Below are positions 8,741 through 18,341 of a stretch of 64,000 nt of DNA, piece after piece. The stretch comes from an uncultured Alphaproteobacteria bacterium (GTDB taxonomy: Bacteria; Pseudomonadota; Alphaproteobacteria; Methylaequorales; Methylaequoraceae), in NCBI GenBank assembly GCA_902618535.1, contig CACNAV010000004.1, positions 1-64,000 on the forward strand, written 5' to 3'. Made by a program: the position numbers and the translations under genes. The notes under the pieces are model-generated. The model ran no database searches. It worked only from the letters and a program-made list of their open reading frames with translations, and was not told the DNA's origin. Position 1 is the stretch's first letter. Every line of letters starts with the position of its first letter.

Positions 8741-9877
8741 ATGAAAATTATCTTGTTAGATCCTGGACTTAAACATTCCCAAGGACATAATTATGCAACA
8801 GACCTTCATATTGCCAAATATTTTAAAAAAAATAATTTTAATGTAGAAGTACTTTGTTTAAAAACTATAGATAGGGAAACTGAAGAAAAATTTTTAAAAA
8901 ATAAAATTAAATTAAAAAAAATTTTTGATATTTCACCTTACAGTGACGTTCCATACAAAAATGACGATACATTTATTAAATCTGTTCAAATTACTGTGAA
9001 TAATATTGAACTTTATTTAAAAAATAACTCCTTCCCTGATATTGCTATTTGGGCTCCATGCAACTTTCCTTTACAAGTTTTTTCAAATTTATTTTTAAAA
9101 GTTGCTAAACGTCCATTCATCATATTAGAAGCAGCCTTTAGAAGTTTTTCAGACAACACTATTGAAATGTATAATAAATTTGTTGAGAAATTTCGACAAC
9201 GAAAAGATATAACTTATTTAGTAGTTGAGAATGATATTAAAGAAATTTTCTCTCGTTTTTTACCTATAGAAATTGAAATTTCTCCATTCCTTTCTTTCTC
9301 AAAATATATAAAAAAAAAAGATAAATTTTTAAAAAAAATAGGTGTATTTGGGTTAAATAAAATTATTAAAGAAAATTTTTCCAATAGTTTTTTAGGCTTA
9401 CTTCAACAAAGTAATTTAAAATTTGAATTTCATGATCCCCAGGATAATTTGAAACCTGAAAAACAACAAGAATACGTAAATTACAACACCAGGAAAATAT
9501 TAAATACTCAAAATTTTTCTTTTTTTAATTTTACAGAAAATTTAAATAACAAAATTGCTAGTTTTGATTCTGTACTCTATTTTTTTAATCCAATTTATTA
9601 TCAATTAATTCCTTCAGGCATAGTAAGTGAAACCATTGCAACGGGAAGACCAATTATTTTGCCAAAAAAAAATAACCCAGCTAACTCAGTTGAAAAAAAA
9701 AAATGTGGCGTTTTGTTTCAATGGAATGATACCGAGTCACTTAAAATTTCTCTAGACAACTTAATTAAAAATTATCAGGATATCAATGCAAGATCTATAA
9801 TTGCTTCGAGAAGTTGGCATAAATCTGAAGGAATAAATAAATTCTGCAATTTTATTATAAATAAAGTCAAAGGTTAA
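8741..9877 (+). CDS. Glycosyltransferase-like protein (GT-B, group 1 type)
   Basis: A 378-residue cytoplasmic protein. The N-terminus LLDPGLKHSQGHNYATDLHI looks like the acceptor-side loop of GT-B transferases, and the C-terminal region IPSGIVSETIATGRPIILP is the donor-binding helix typical of group 1 glycosyltransferases. Family membership is inferred from fold-level motifs only; sugar and acceptor are unknown. A TATAAT box lies 5 bp before the ATG, so a transcript from it would be nearly leaderless. A decayed copy of its 3' end lies at 11018-11064. Confidence 0.55.
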   Translation: MKIILLDPGLKHSQGHNYATDLHIAKYFKKNNFNVEVLCLKTIDRETEEKFLKNKIKLKKIFDISPYSDVPYKNDDTFIKSVQITVNNIELYLKNNSFPDIAIWAPCNFPLQVFSNLFLKVAKRPFIILEAAFRSFSDNTIEMYNKFVEKFRQRKDITYLVVENDIKEIFSRFLPIEIEISPFLSFSKYIKKKDKFLKKIGVFGLNKIIKENFSNSFLGLLQQSNLKFEFHDPQDNLKPEKQQEYVNYNTRKILNTQNFSFFNFTENLNNKIASFDSVLYFFNPIYYQLIPSGIVSETIATGRPIILPKKNNPANSVEKKKCGVLFQWNDTESLKISLDNLIKNYQDINARSIIASRSWHKSEGINKFCNFIINKVKG

Positions 9878-9985
9878 ATAAAAAGAATTTTATGTGCAAT
9901 TTATTAAGCAATTTGTTGATAAATATTTTTCAAAACATTTTTTTGTAAAGCCAAAATTAGATGAAAAGGGAGCAGAATAAATATT

Positions 9986-10972
9986 ATGAGTTATTATAAA
10001 GGAAAAAAAATATTGGTAATCGGAGGTACTGGTTTAATTGGTATGCCCCTTGTTAACAAATTACTGGAACGAGAAGCTAAATTGACAGTTGTATCTTTGG
10101 ATGAAAATATTGACTTAGATAAGTCTATTGAATTTAAAAAACTTGATTTGAGAGACTTTAACAATTGTTTAAAGGTTACCAAAAATAAAGATATAGTTTT
10201 TAATCTAGCAGGGATTAAAGGTTCACCAAAAATGACTAAAGAGAAACCAGCAAGTTTTTTTGTCCCTACTCTTACCTTTTCAGTAAATATTATGGAAGCT
10301 GCTAGAAGAAATGATGTTAAAAACTTTCTTTTCACAAGTAGTGTTGGAGTTTATCAACCAGCAGAGATTTTTCATGAGGAAAGTGTATGGAAAACATTTC
10401 CATCCGAAAATGACAAGTTTGCAGGTTGGGCAAAGAGAATGGGTGAGTTACAAGCTGAGGCCTATCGTATACAATATGGTTGGAACACGATATCTATAGT
10501 AAGGCCGGCAAATGTTTATGGACCTTATGATAATTTCGATCCTGAAAATGCAATGGTAATACCTAGTTTGATAAAAAGAATTTTAGACGGTGAAAGGCCT
10601 TTGACAGTATGGGGAGATGGAGAGGCAATAAGAGATTTTATTTTTTCTGAGGATGTTGCGGAAGGGATGTTAAAAGTTGTTGAAAAAAGTTTCAATTTAC
10701 CTGTCAATCTAGGGAGTGGTAAAGGTTTTACAATAAAAGAATTAGTAGATACTTTAATACAAATTATTGATAAAAGTTGTGAAGTGATCTGGGATAAGAG
10801 CAAACCTACAGGTGATAGAAAAAGAATTATGGATACACAAAGAGCGCGTAATGAACTTAATTTTATACCAGCTACAAGTTTAACAGAAGGACTTGAAAAA
10901 ACAGTTAACTGGTTTTTAAAAAATCACAAAAATTATTCTGATAAATATAATTCTTTCTTAGAAAAAATTTGA
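9986..10972 (+). CDS. NAD-dependent nucleotide-sugar epimerase/dehydratase
   Basis: A 328-residue extended SDR: cofactor motif GGTGLIGMP at residues 13-21, FNLAG, SSVGVYQP, a catalytic region WAKRMGELQAEAY where the canonical YxxxK Tyr appears to be Trp or displaced, then IVRPANVYGPYDNF and the substrate region WGDGEAIRDFI. These are features of nucleotide-sugar 4,6-dehydratases and epimerases. The replacement of the usual Tyr by Trp (WAKRMGE) is odd and could mean altered chemistry. It lies between two glycan-type genes and presumably supplies an activated sugar. Confidence 0.75.
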   Translation: MSYYKGKKILVIGGTGLIGMPLVNKLLEREAKLTVVSLDENIDLDKSIEFKKLDLRDFNNCLKVTKNKDIVFNLAGIKGSPKMTKEKPASFFVPTLTFSVNIMEAARRNDVKNFLFTSSVGVYQPAEIFHEESVWKTFPSENDKFAGWAKRMGELQAEAYRIQYGWNTISIVRPANVYGPYDNFDPENAMVIPSLIKRILDGERPLTVWGDGEAIRDFIFSEDVAEGMLKVVEKSFNLPVNLGSGKGFTIKELVDTLIQIIDKSCEVIWDKSKPTGDRKRIMDTQRARNELNFIPATSLTEGLEKTVNWFLKNHKNYSDKYNSFLEKI

Positions 10973-11017
10973 TTCAAAAATCTGTAATAATCACAGGTAG
11001 TTTTAAAAAATATACAT

Positions 11018-11064
11018 AAAGGAATAAATTCTGCAACTTTATTATAGAAAAAGTTAAAGAGTAA
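11018..11064 (+). pseudogene. Remnant of the 3' end of a duplicated glycosyltransferase
   Basis: This short stretch matches the last codons and stop of the glycosyltransferase at 8741-9877. GGAATAAATTCTGCAAC pairs with GGAATAAATAAATTCTGCAAT, and both continue through TTTATTATA, AAAGT, AAAG and TAAATAAAA. It carries a 4-base deletion and scattered substitutions, so it is not coding. It sits alone downstream of the epimerase in an otherwise empty gap (10973-11238), which suggests an earlier duplication of glycosyltransferase plus epimerase with loss of the second transferase. Confidence 0.5.
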
Positions 11065-11238
11065 ATAAAAATAAATTCTTTTTTATTTTTTTTTATTTAG
11101 TTTGAAGATTTGGTACAATTACCTGTAAAATAGTAAAATTTGTTCACTTATAAATAAAATCAGTAAAAACAATTATGATTTTTGATTTAATTATTTTTAC
11201 ACTTTTAAATAATTTAAAAAAAAACAGTTGAGAAAAAA

Positions 11239-12498
11239 ATGAGAATTAATGATTTTATCTTCATCATTTCCATTAGTTTTTCTTTAGTGTTTTTTCTAGG
11301 ACCAAATTTTAACCCAGACAGTATTTCTTACATCAATTATGATAAAATAAGACCGCCAGCATATCCAATAATTATAAAATTTTTTGATTATGTTTTTGAT
11401 AATAATAGTTTAAATATTCTTGCATTTATCCAAGTTTTTTTTTGGTTATTTTCATCAATTTATTTTTCAATCTTTTTGTGTAAAGCTCTAAATCTTGAAT
11501 TTTACAATAGATATATTTTTATTTTCTTTTTGATATTACCCATTAATCCAATACATCAATATGGAAATACTATTTTAACAGAATCTTTTAGCTTCATATG
11601 TTGTATAGGAATATTTATAAATATTTATAATTTTTATAAATACCAAAATAAAAAATATTATATTTATTTATTTTTCATTCTTTTATTGGCGTTAACACTT
11701 CGTCATCAAATGATTTTTCTTAATTTTTCATTAATAATTTTGTCAATAATTCTGCTTATTATAAAAAAAATAAAAAAATCTTTCATACTTTTTGTTGTAA
11801 GTTTTTTAAGTTTTGTATCTGCAACTTTTTTAAACAATTCCTCAAACTTTTTTAAATATAATCAATTCGAAGAAAATAAAAGAATTGGTCTTCAACTTAT
11901 CATTCTTCCGTTATTTAATATTAATCAAGAATCAATATTAAAAATTAATAGTTTAAGTGAACGTAAAGTTATAGCTGAGATGAAGGAAAAGTATGAGTTT
12001 GTTAATCCATTTTCAGAAGTAAATAATACGAATAGTATTCCACCTCCAAGTAATATTAATCATTTTGCTTCTTCATATAATACAATAATTAGTTATTCAG
12101 TATTACCTGTAATTAAAAAGTATTATCCAAATTTATCCGAAAATCAAATAGATAAAAAGTTAATTAATCTTTCTAAAACTATTCTAAAAACTAGTTTAAA
12201 AAACGAGCCCTTAAAAACAATAAAAATTTATCTAGATAATATAATTAAATTAGGGTTCTCAGGCTTTATTTGGTTTTTTATATGTTGTTTTATACTTTAT
12301 TTTTCTTTAACGAATTTTTTTAAGTCTAAGTCAAGTTTAATGTTTTTTACACTTTTTTTAACAACAACTCATTTTGTAAATATTTTTATAGTATCACTTG
12401 TCGAGCCTGTTTTATTTAGATATTCGTTTTACACTAATCTAGCATTGTGTGCATTATTTTTTGGGTTTTGTATCAGAGCCATCAAAACAGCAAAGTAA
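11239..12498 (+). CDS. Polytopic membrane protein, possible GT-C glycosyltransferase
   Basis: A 419-residue integral membrane protein with about nine to eleven hydrophobic segments and one larger polar loop (residues about 230-300). Near the N-terminus an Asp in a loop (NPDSISYINY) is followed by RPPAYPI; an acidic loop residue followed by R-P-P-x-Y-P is typical of GT-C enzymes of the PMT/ArnT kind, which use polyprenyl-linked sugars. That points to a lipid-linked sugar transferase, but a plain hypothetical membrane protein is not excluded. Confidence 0.5.
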   Translation: MRINDFIFIISISFSLVFFLGPNFNPDSISYINYDKIRPPAYPIIIKFFDYVFDNNSLNILAFIQVFFWLFSSIYFSIFLCKALNLEFYNRYIFIFFLILPINPIHQYGNTILTESFSFICCIGIFINIYNFYKYQNKKYYIYLFFILLLALTLRHQMIFLNFSLIILSIILLIIKKIKKSFILFVVSFLSFVSATFLNNSSNFFKYNQFEENKRIGLQLIILPLFNINQESILKINSLSERKVIAEMKEKYEFVNPFSEVNNTNSIPPPSNINHFASSYNTIISYSVLPVIKKYYPNLSENQIDKKLINLSKTILKTSLKNEPLKTIKIYLDNIIKLGFSGFIWFFICCFILYFSLTNFFKSKSSLMFFTLFLTTTHFVNIFIVSLVEPVLFRYSFYTNLALCALFFGFCIRAIKTAK

Positions 12499-12565
12499 CT
12501 TAAATAGTAAATTGATTGGTGTTATATTTTTTTAAAACTTATTAATAATTATAAAACGACATTAT

Positions 12566-13357
12566 ATGAAAAAAAATCACAAGGAGTCTTATTTTGATTT
12601 TGGAAATCAATTTAAAATAGATAAAAAAATTGACGGATATCATGGAAGTAAAAAAATGCTTGAAGATATTGTAAATCCTTTTAATTTAAATCAAATCCAA
12701 AATAAGTTAATAATGGAAGTGGGCTCTGGTAGCGGAAGGATTCTTAAAAATCTTATAAAATTTAGACCAAAAAAAATATTTGGGATTGAACCATCAAATG
12801 CCATTAAAATAGCCAAAAAAAATGTAGGTAACTCAAGAAAAATAAAATTCTTTAACATTAAAGGAGAGGATATTGAGGAAAAAGAAAAATTTGATTTTGT
12901 TTTTTCGTTAGGAGTAATCCATCACATACCCAATTATCAAAAGGTTTGCTCAAACATTTTTAATTCCTTAAAAAAGAATGGTCAGTTTGTATGTTGGGTC
13001 TATGGCTACGAAGGAAACGAAATATATATCTTTATTTTTGATAATTTAAGAAGATTTACAATTTTACTTCCTGATTTTGTTCTTAGGTTAATTTGTAATA
13101 TTTTTAATTTAGTGTTATATCCGTATATTTTTTGTTGTAAATTTTTAGATCTCCCAATGAAAAGTTATTTATTAAAAGTCTTTTCAAAATGCTCTTACCA
13201 AAAAAGAAATTACATTATTTTTGATCAATTAAATCCTTCTTTTTCCAAATATTTCAGAAAAAAAGAAATATTTGAGGTGATGAAAAAATCCGGCTTTAAA
13301 AAAATTAAAATTTATAGAAGACATAACTATTCCTGGACTATAATTTCCCAAAAGTGA
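12566..13357 (+). CDS. Class I SAM-dependent methyltransferase
   Basis: A 263-residue methyltransferase with motif I MEVGSGSGRIL (about residues 50-60), acidic residue in FGIEPS after strand 2, post-I GEDIEE, motif IV FDFVFSLGVIHHIPN and motif VI LKKNGQFVCWV. A hydrophobic stretch around residues 165-195 could lie on the membrane. It is unrelated in detail to the 1789 family. Its place between glycan genes suggests a sugar or lipid-linked acceptor, but this is inference. Confidence 0.7.
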   Translation: MKKNHKESYFDFGNQFKIDKKIDGYHGSKKMLEDIVNPFNLNQIQNKLIMEVGSGSGRILKNLIKFRPKKIFGIEPSNAIKIAKKNVGNSRKIKFFNIKGEDIEEKEKFDFVFSLGVIHHIPNYQKVCSNIFNSLKKNGQFVCWVYGYEGNEIYIFIFDNLRRFTILLPDFVLRLICNIFNLVLYPYIFCCKFLDLPMKSYLLKVFSKCSYQKRNYIIFDQLNPSFSKYFRKKEIFEVMKKSGFKKIKIYRRHNYSWTIISQK

Positions 13358-13450
13358 TTATCAGAATCTCAGGTTAATTTTGATTAATATTCTTATTTTT
13401 TAATTTTTTAGTTTATTTAATTAGAATCTAAAATTGTTATATTATTTTCA

Positions 13451-14164
13451 ATGAAAAAATCAAAAAAAAAATATGTTTATTCTGGAAAAGAAGAACTAGA
13501 TAACTCCAGTAAATTTTTAAGAAACTATAATTTAGAAATTGTTAAAATATTTTTTAATCATTTAAAATCAAAAGGAAGTAAAATTTTAGATTTTGGTGCT
13601 GGAATTGGAACATTGTCAATTTTGTACGAAAAAATGAGTGGAGTTAAACCCTTTTGTGTTGAAATAGATTTGGAAAATAGAAAGTCTCTAAAATCTAAAG
13701 GATTCATAGTTTTTAAATCAATATTTGACTCTAAAAATAACTTTGATGCAGTATTTTCAAGTAATGTTTTAGAACATATTGAGAATGATCAAGAAACTCT
13801 TAACAATATTTACAAAAAACTTAATAATGATGGACTTTTATTTTTATTTCTTCCAGCATTTCAAATATTATACTCAGATATGGATAAAAAAGTAGGCCAT
13901 TTTAGAAGATATAGTAAGCAGGATATTAAGAAAAAAATTAAAAAAGCAAAGTTTAAAATTGTTTACTTTTCCTACCTTGATAGTCTTGGTTTTTTTGCAA
14001 GCTTTGTAATGAAAATAATCGGATATAATGAAAAAAAAGGTATTGGTTCACCTAAATCCCTAAAGTTTTACGACAAATATATCATCCCTATATCTTTCTT
14101 TCTGGATAAGATTGGACTTAAGTTTTTTTTTGGTAAGAACTTAATTTTACTAGCCAAAAAGTAA
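13451..14164 (+). CDS. Class I SAM-dependent methyltransferase
   Basis: A 237-residue protein with motif I ILDFGAGIGTLSI (about residues 46-58), acidic residue in FCVEID, motif IV FDAVFSSNVLEHIEND and the loop GHFRRYSKQD. That last loop is common in methyltransferases encoded beside polyprenol-phosphate glycosyltransferases, and indeed the convergent neighbour 5 bp away is such an enzyme. The acceptor is unknown. Confidence 0.7.
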   Translation: MKKSKKKYVYSGKEELDNSSKFLRNYNLEIVKIFFNHLKSKGSKILDFGAGIGTLSILYEKMSGVKPFCVEIDLENRKSLKSKGFIVFKSIFDSKNNFDAVFSSNVLEHIENDQETLNNIYKKLNNDGLLFLFLPAFQILYSDMDKKVGHFRRYSKQDIKKKIKKAKFKIVYFSYLDSLGFFASFVMKIIGYNEKKGIGSPKSLKFYDKYIIPISFFLDKIGLKFFFGKNLILLAKK

Positions 14165-14168
14165 AAAA

Positions 14169-15035
14169 TCACTTTGTTTGATCCATTATTTGTTTTAGTA
14201 GGTCTGCTAAAAGACCTATGCAAAGTATCAAAACAGACAATAACAACCCACCTATACCCAAGTAATAACCACTATTCAGATTTAAAAAAATAGATCCCAT
14301 GAACCCTATCAAAGATAGAGAAATACATATTATTGAAAAAAGAATAAATATTCTAAGTGGATTGTAATAAGTTATGCATTGAATAATTCCTAATGAAGTT
14401 TTGAAAGAATCTTTAAACAAATTTACCTTTGATTGACCAGTTCTCTTTTTATATTTAATTGGAATAAATGATACAAATTTTTTATTCATTATGTATGCTA
14501 AAGTAGAAGATGTGGTAAAACTGAAACTATCAGAAAGATGTGGAAAAAAAACTTTTATTGTATCACGATTAAAAATTCTCATACCTGAATTTATGTCAGG
14601 TATCTTTTTTGAAGCAACAAATTCAACCAAAAATTTAAGAATTCTTCGTAAAAAAAACTTTAAAGAAGATTCAATAAAAAAACTCCCCGTTCTTTGTCCA
14701 ATCACCATGTCAAAACCTTTTAAATATTCCTGATAAAGTTTTGGGAATTCTTCAATAGGATATGTCTGATCTGCATCAATTATAAAAACTGTTTCAAACT
14801 TAGCTTTTTCTATACCTCTTTTAAGTGAAAAGCCATACCCTATATTTTCTGGGTTAGATATTACCTCAATATTAAGTTTTTTTGTAATTTCTAAAGTATT
14901 ATCAGTTGAACCGTCATTAATTAAAATAATTTCAAAGCTGGGAAGCTTCATTTTTTTTAGAACATCGAGAAGTTCCTTTATAATATTTTCTATTGAATCC
15001 TCTTCATTAAAAGCTGGAATAACAACACTTATCAT
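14169..15035 (-). CDS. Family 2 glycosyltransferase, polyprenol-phosphate type (DPM1-like)
   Basis: A 288-residue enzyme: a GT-A domain opening VVIPAFNEEDSI, nucleotide site NDGSTDNT, DXD-type motif IDADQTYP, then two C-terminal TM helices (about 212-236 and 248-275). This is the architecture of dolichyl/undecaprenyl-phosphate sugar transferases that load a sugar onto the membrane lipid carrier at the cytoplasmic face. It overlaps the 3' end of the asparagine-synthase-like gene by 4 bp (ATGA), so the two are translationally coupled. Confidence 0.8.
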   Translation of the reverse strand: MISVVIPAFNEEDSIENIIKELLDVLKKMKLPSFEIILINDGSTDNTLEITKKLNIEVISNPENIGYGFSLKRGIEKAKFETVFIIDADQTYPIEEFPKLYQEYLKGFDMVIGQRTGSFFIESSLKFFLRRILKFLVEFVASKKIPDINSGMRIFNRDTIKVFFPHLSDSFSFTTSSTLAYIMNKKFVSFIPIKYKKRTGQSKVNLFKDSFKTSLGIIQCITYYNPLRIFILFSIICISLSLIGFMGSIFLNLNSGYYLGIGGLLLSVLILCIGLLADLLKQIMDQTK

Positions 15036-16945
15036 TTTTTGATTTTTTTAACTCCATCAAGCCAATGTCCCAAACATACTAAGCCAAATAATCTATGCCC
15101 ATGATCAACAACTTTTTCTTCGTGTTCAGACCACATTTTTTTTATTGATTCTTCACGAATGATATTAGTTATATTTGAATCAAATGTAATTTCTTTACCC
15201 AACTTGTTAAGTTGATTGTTTAACCAAAAAGAAATTGGTGAGTTAAATCCTCTTTTTTTTGAGTTAAGTATTTTTTTTGGCAAATACGAGGCCTGACTTT
15301 TTCTTAAAAATGCTTTTTTCCTAAAGTTTTGAAGTTTCAAATCAGCTGGAAGAGATGCAGCAAATTCTACTATTTTATGACTTAAAAAGGGAGCCCTACA
15401 TTCTAAAGAATTTGCCATGCTAGCTCTGTCGACTTTCATAAGTATACTATCAACTAACCATGTTTTAATGTCAACATAAGAGACCTGATCAAGAAAATTA
15501 CAAGATTTAACATCTCTGAAAATTTTAGAAAATTTTATAAATGGATTATCCAAACCCTCTGCAAAACTATCAACACAAATTTCTTTCTTAAATTTCTCAG
15601 AAAAAATATTTCTCCACCAATAATGAGCTTCTTTTTTTGGTAATGTGCACCCTCCAAGGAATTGTTTTAGTTTATAATCAAAACTTACTTTATTATGACT
15701 CACAGGAAAAAAGCGATTAGCAAAATAATGTAAAAATTTAGTTATTTTCACTGGTAATAAATCGAAAACATTTTTTAATTTATCGGCAAGATAGGTTTCA
15801 TAACCTAAAAAAATTTCATCTGCACCGTCTCCCGAGAGAGCGACTGTGATGTTTTCTCTTGCAAATTTACATAAAAAGAACATTGGAATAATTGAAGTAT
15901 CAGCAAGTGGTTCATCACAAACCTTATCTAAAATCTTTAAAAAATTATTTTTAATATCAAAACTAATAATCTGATTAAACTTTTTGTTATTAAAAAGATT
16001 GGAAACATAATCGCTTTTTGGAATCTCATTATAATTAAACTCATCAAAACCTATGCAAAAAGTTTTAAATTTATCGTTTTTGATTACTCTATTCGCTGAA
16101 GCAACAATTGTTGAAGAATCAACACCACCACTGAGAAAAGCTCCAAATGGGACGTCTGAATTAATTTGTTTTTTTACAGTACTAGTAAGTAAAAAGTTAA
16201 ATTCCTGAATAGTATCCTCCAATGAACTGATTCTTCTTTTATTTAAAAAAAAACTTTTTAATTTCCAATATTCTTTCGATAAGTAAGAGTTTTTTGTAAA
16301 TACAGCAAAGGAACCAGGCTCCAATTTTTTTACCTCAGTTATCATGCAAGAACTAGTAAGTACATAATTTAAAGATAAATACTCCCAGATTGTATTATTA
16401 TCTATATTAATTTTAACATTTGGGTGAAGTAAGAGAGCCTTGAGTTCAGAGGAAAAAATTATTCCTGACTCAAAGTTTTTGCCATCATATGGCACAAAGA
16501 ATACAGGTTTCTCACCCATTCTATCTCTAGCTAGAAATAATATTTCATCTATTTTATCCCATATTATAAAAACAAACATTCCCTCAAATAATTCTAAGCA
16601 TTTTTCTTTCCATTGTTTATAAGACTCAAGAATAACTTCAGTATCACTTTTTGTTTTAAAAATTACTCCCTTAGAGATAAGTTTTTTTTTTATTTCATTA
16701 AAATTATAAATTTCCCCGTTAAATGAAATCACGTAACGACTAGAAGTATCAAACATTGGTTGATTTGCGTTTTTATTGAGATCAATGATTGAAAGTCTCG
16801 CATGACCAATATTTGCCCTTCCAAAATTTTTTACACTACTAAAATCAGGACCTCTATGGTTAAGTGCAGATATAATTTTTTTAATATTATTATATTCTGC
16901 GTTTTCTACATTATTCCAACAAACGCTTCCTGCAATGCCACACAT
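15032..16945 (-). CDS. asnB: Glutamine-hydrolysing asparagine synthase family protein
   Basis: A 637-residue protein. The N-terminal class II glutamine amidotransferase domain starts MCGIAGSV with nucleophile Cys2; NHRGPDF and GEIYNF are present. The C-terminal ATP-pyrophosphatase domain has the PP-loop SGGVDSS and ALSGDGADE. Members like this in polysaccharide loci often amidate sugar acids rather than aspartate; the coupled polyprenol-phosphate glycosyltransferase supports that reading but does not prove it. The start is fixed by the need for Cys at position 2. Confidence 0.85.
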   Translation of the reverse strand: MCGIAGSVCWNNVENAEYNNIKKIISALNHRGPDFSSVKNFGRANIGHARLSIIDLNKNANQPMFDTSSRYVISFNGEIYNFNEIKKKLISKGVIFKTKSDTEVILESYKQWKEKCLELFEGMFVFIIWDKIDEILFLARDRMGEKPVFFVPYDGKNFESGIIFSSELKALLLHPNVKINIDNNTIWEYLSLNYVLTSSCMITEVKKLEPGSFAVFTKNSYLSKEYWKLKSFFLNKRRISSLEDTIQEFNFLLTSTVKKQINSDVPFGAFLSGGVDSSTIVASANRVIKNDKFKTFCIGFDEFNYNEIPKSDYVSNLFNNKKFNQIISFDIKNNFLKILDKVCDEPLADTSIIPMFFLCKFARENITVALSGDGADEIFLGYETYLADKLKNVFDLLPVKITKFLHYFANRFFPVSHNKVSFDYKLKQFLGGCTLPKKEAHYWWRNIFSEKFKKEICVDSFAEGLDNPFIKFSKIFRDVKSCNFLDQVSYVDIKTWLVDSILMKVDRASMANSLECRAPFLSHKIVEFAASLPADLKLQNFRKKAFLRKSQASYLPKKILNSKKRGFNSPISFWLNNQLNKLGKEITFDSNITNIIREESIKKMWSEHEEKVVDHGHRLFGLVCLGHWLDGVKKIKK

Positions 16946-17128
16946 ATTAATAATTTAATTTTCATTTTTGATTTCAAGTTTTTTAAAATTTATTTACAGT
17001 CTTATTCGATCATAATCTTTATTGATGGATAGTACATTTTAAAAATTATTAAAATGAAATCAATAGGCAAGACTAATAGTAAGATTGTAAAATCAAATTA
17101 TTTAAATAAAGACTTTCACTTGTCATGA

Positions 17129-17144
17129 TTGGCACTAATATTGC
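17129..17144 (+). promoter_or_regulatory. Sigma-54 (-24/-12) promoter before fliB
   Basis: TTGGCACTAATATTGC matches the RpoN consensus TGGCAC-N5-TTGC without mismatch in the invariant positions. The predicted transcription start is about 17156, five bases before the ATG of the FliB-like gene. Confidence 0.65.
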
Positions 17145-17160
17145 GAAAATCTAAATAATC

Positions 17161-18321
17161 ATGCAAACAAATCAGAATTTTTTTGTACCTGAATATATAA
17201 AAGATTTTAAATGCTTAGGAAAAAGTTGCATTGATTCTTGTTGCATAGGTTGGGATATAGAAATCGACAAAAAAACGTATAACAAATATTCAAATTCGTC
17301 AAACAAGGAAATAAAACTAATTTCTCAAAAGTTTTTGGTTAAAAAAGACCCAAATTCAAATATTGCATATAGCAAGTTAGTAAATCAAAATAACTGCTGT
17401 CCTTTTTTAAGTGAGGATAAATTATGCAATGCCTACAACCTATTAGGAAAAGAAAATTTATCAATTGGTTGTTCAACTTACCCTAGGATAATAAAAAAAT
17501 TTGATAAGATAGGTTTTATTGCCGGGGACCTGTCTTGCCCAGAAATTGCAAGATTATGTTTAAGTAAATCTAATTCAAAAATCAAAAGGTTAAAAAAAAA
17601 TAAGTTATTAAATATTTTTAATTCTAATAATATTCATTCTTTTGAAATTTCAAAAAACTTGTCTGTGAAGATTTTAAGATTTATTGAAGAAATATTTTCT
17701 CAAATTAATTCGCCTTATCCTTTCTTTGATGCACTTAGTGAGATAATAGTTTTGTATGGAAAAATATATAAAAATAATTCTTATAAACCTTTTTCAAAAA
17801 ATGAAAATAAAAAAATCAAACAAAACTTTCTTCATAAAGAGGCAGTGATTATGGCAAAAATTTGTTTTTCTAATTTCAAAGATAGTTCTAGATTCACTAA
17901 AATTTGCAGAGAATCTGCTGACAAAAGTAAATATTTTAATATTAGTGAAAAAGAATTTATTAAACAATTTGTTAATAATTACAAAACTAGATTTCACAAA
18001 TTTATAAAAAAAAATGATTCTATTTATAAGAATTTTTTTTTGAACGAATTTATTAAAAATGTTGAAAAACTATTTGTTACTCCGGATTCATTCGATGATT
18101 TATTAAGGGAAATAATACTCTTCTTAAGTCTGAGTAATTTTCTTCTTGTGTGTCAATTGTTTGAGGGAAAAAAAAGATTAACCGTTAAAGGTTATGGGGA
18201 AGTATTATCTGCCGTTATAAAAAAAATTCAGAGTTCAAGAACAAAAACTGAAACTATTAGAAACTTTCTCAAAAAACTTGATAATAATAATTTATTTACA
18301 AGATTGGTAGATATTTACTAA
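17161..18321 (+). CDS. fliB: FliB-like flagellin lysine-N-methylase family protein
   Basis: A 386-residue protein with the cysteine pattern of the FliB family: C18-X4-C23-X3-CC27/28 in KCLGKSCIDSCCIGWDIEID, then CC79/80-P-F-L, LC89, and SIGCSTYPR with C104. These cysteines probably bind an iron-sulphur cluster; FliB methylates lysines of flagellin. The rest is helical and less conserved. It sits directly left of the outermost tRNA-Leu fragment and carries a consensus sigma-54 promoter, which fits a late flagellar or flagellin-modification gene. No flagellin is in the window. Confidence 0.7.
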   Translation: MQTNQNFFVPEYIKDFKCLGKSCIDSCCIGWDIEIDKKTYNKYSNSSNKEIKLISQKFLVKKDPNSNIAYSKLVNQNNCCPFLSEDKLCNAYNLLGKENLSIGCSTYPRIIKKFDKIGFIAGDLSCPEIARLCLSKSNSKIKRLKKNKLLNIFNSNNIHSFEISKNLSVKILRFIEEIFSQINSPYPFFDALSEIIVLYGKIYKNNSYKPFSKNENKKIKQNFLHKEAVIMAKICFSNFKDSSRFTKICRESADKSKYFNISEKEFIKQFVNNYKTRFHKFIKKNDSIYKNFFLNEFIKNVEKLFVTPDSFDDLLREIILFLSLSNFLLVCQLFEGKKRLTVKGYGEVLSAVIKKIQSSRTKTETIRNFLKKLDNNNLFTRLVDIY

Positions 18322-18341
18322 TTTCATTTAAAGTTTGAGAA

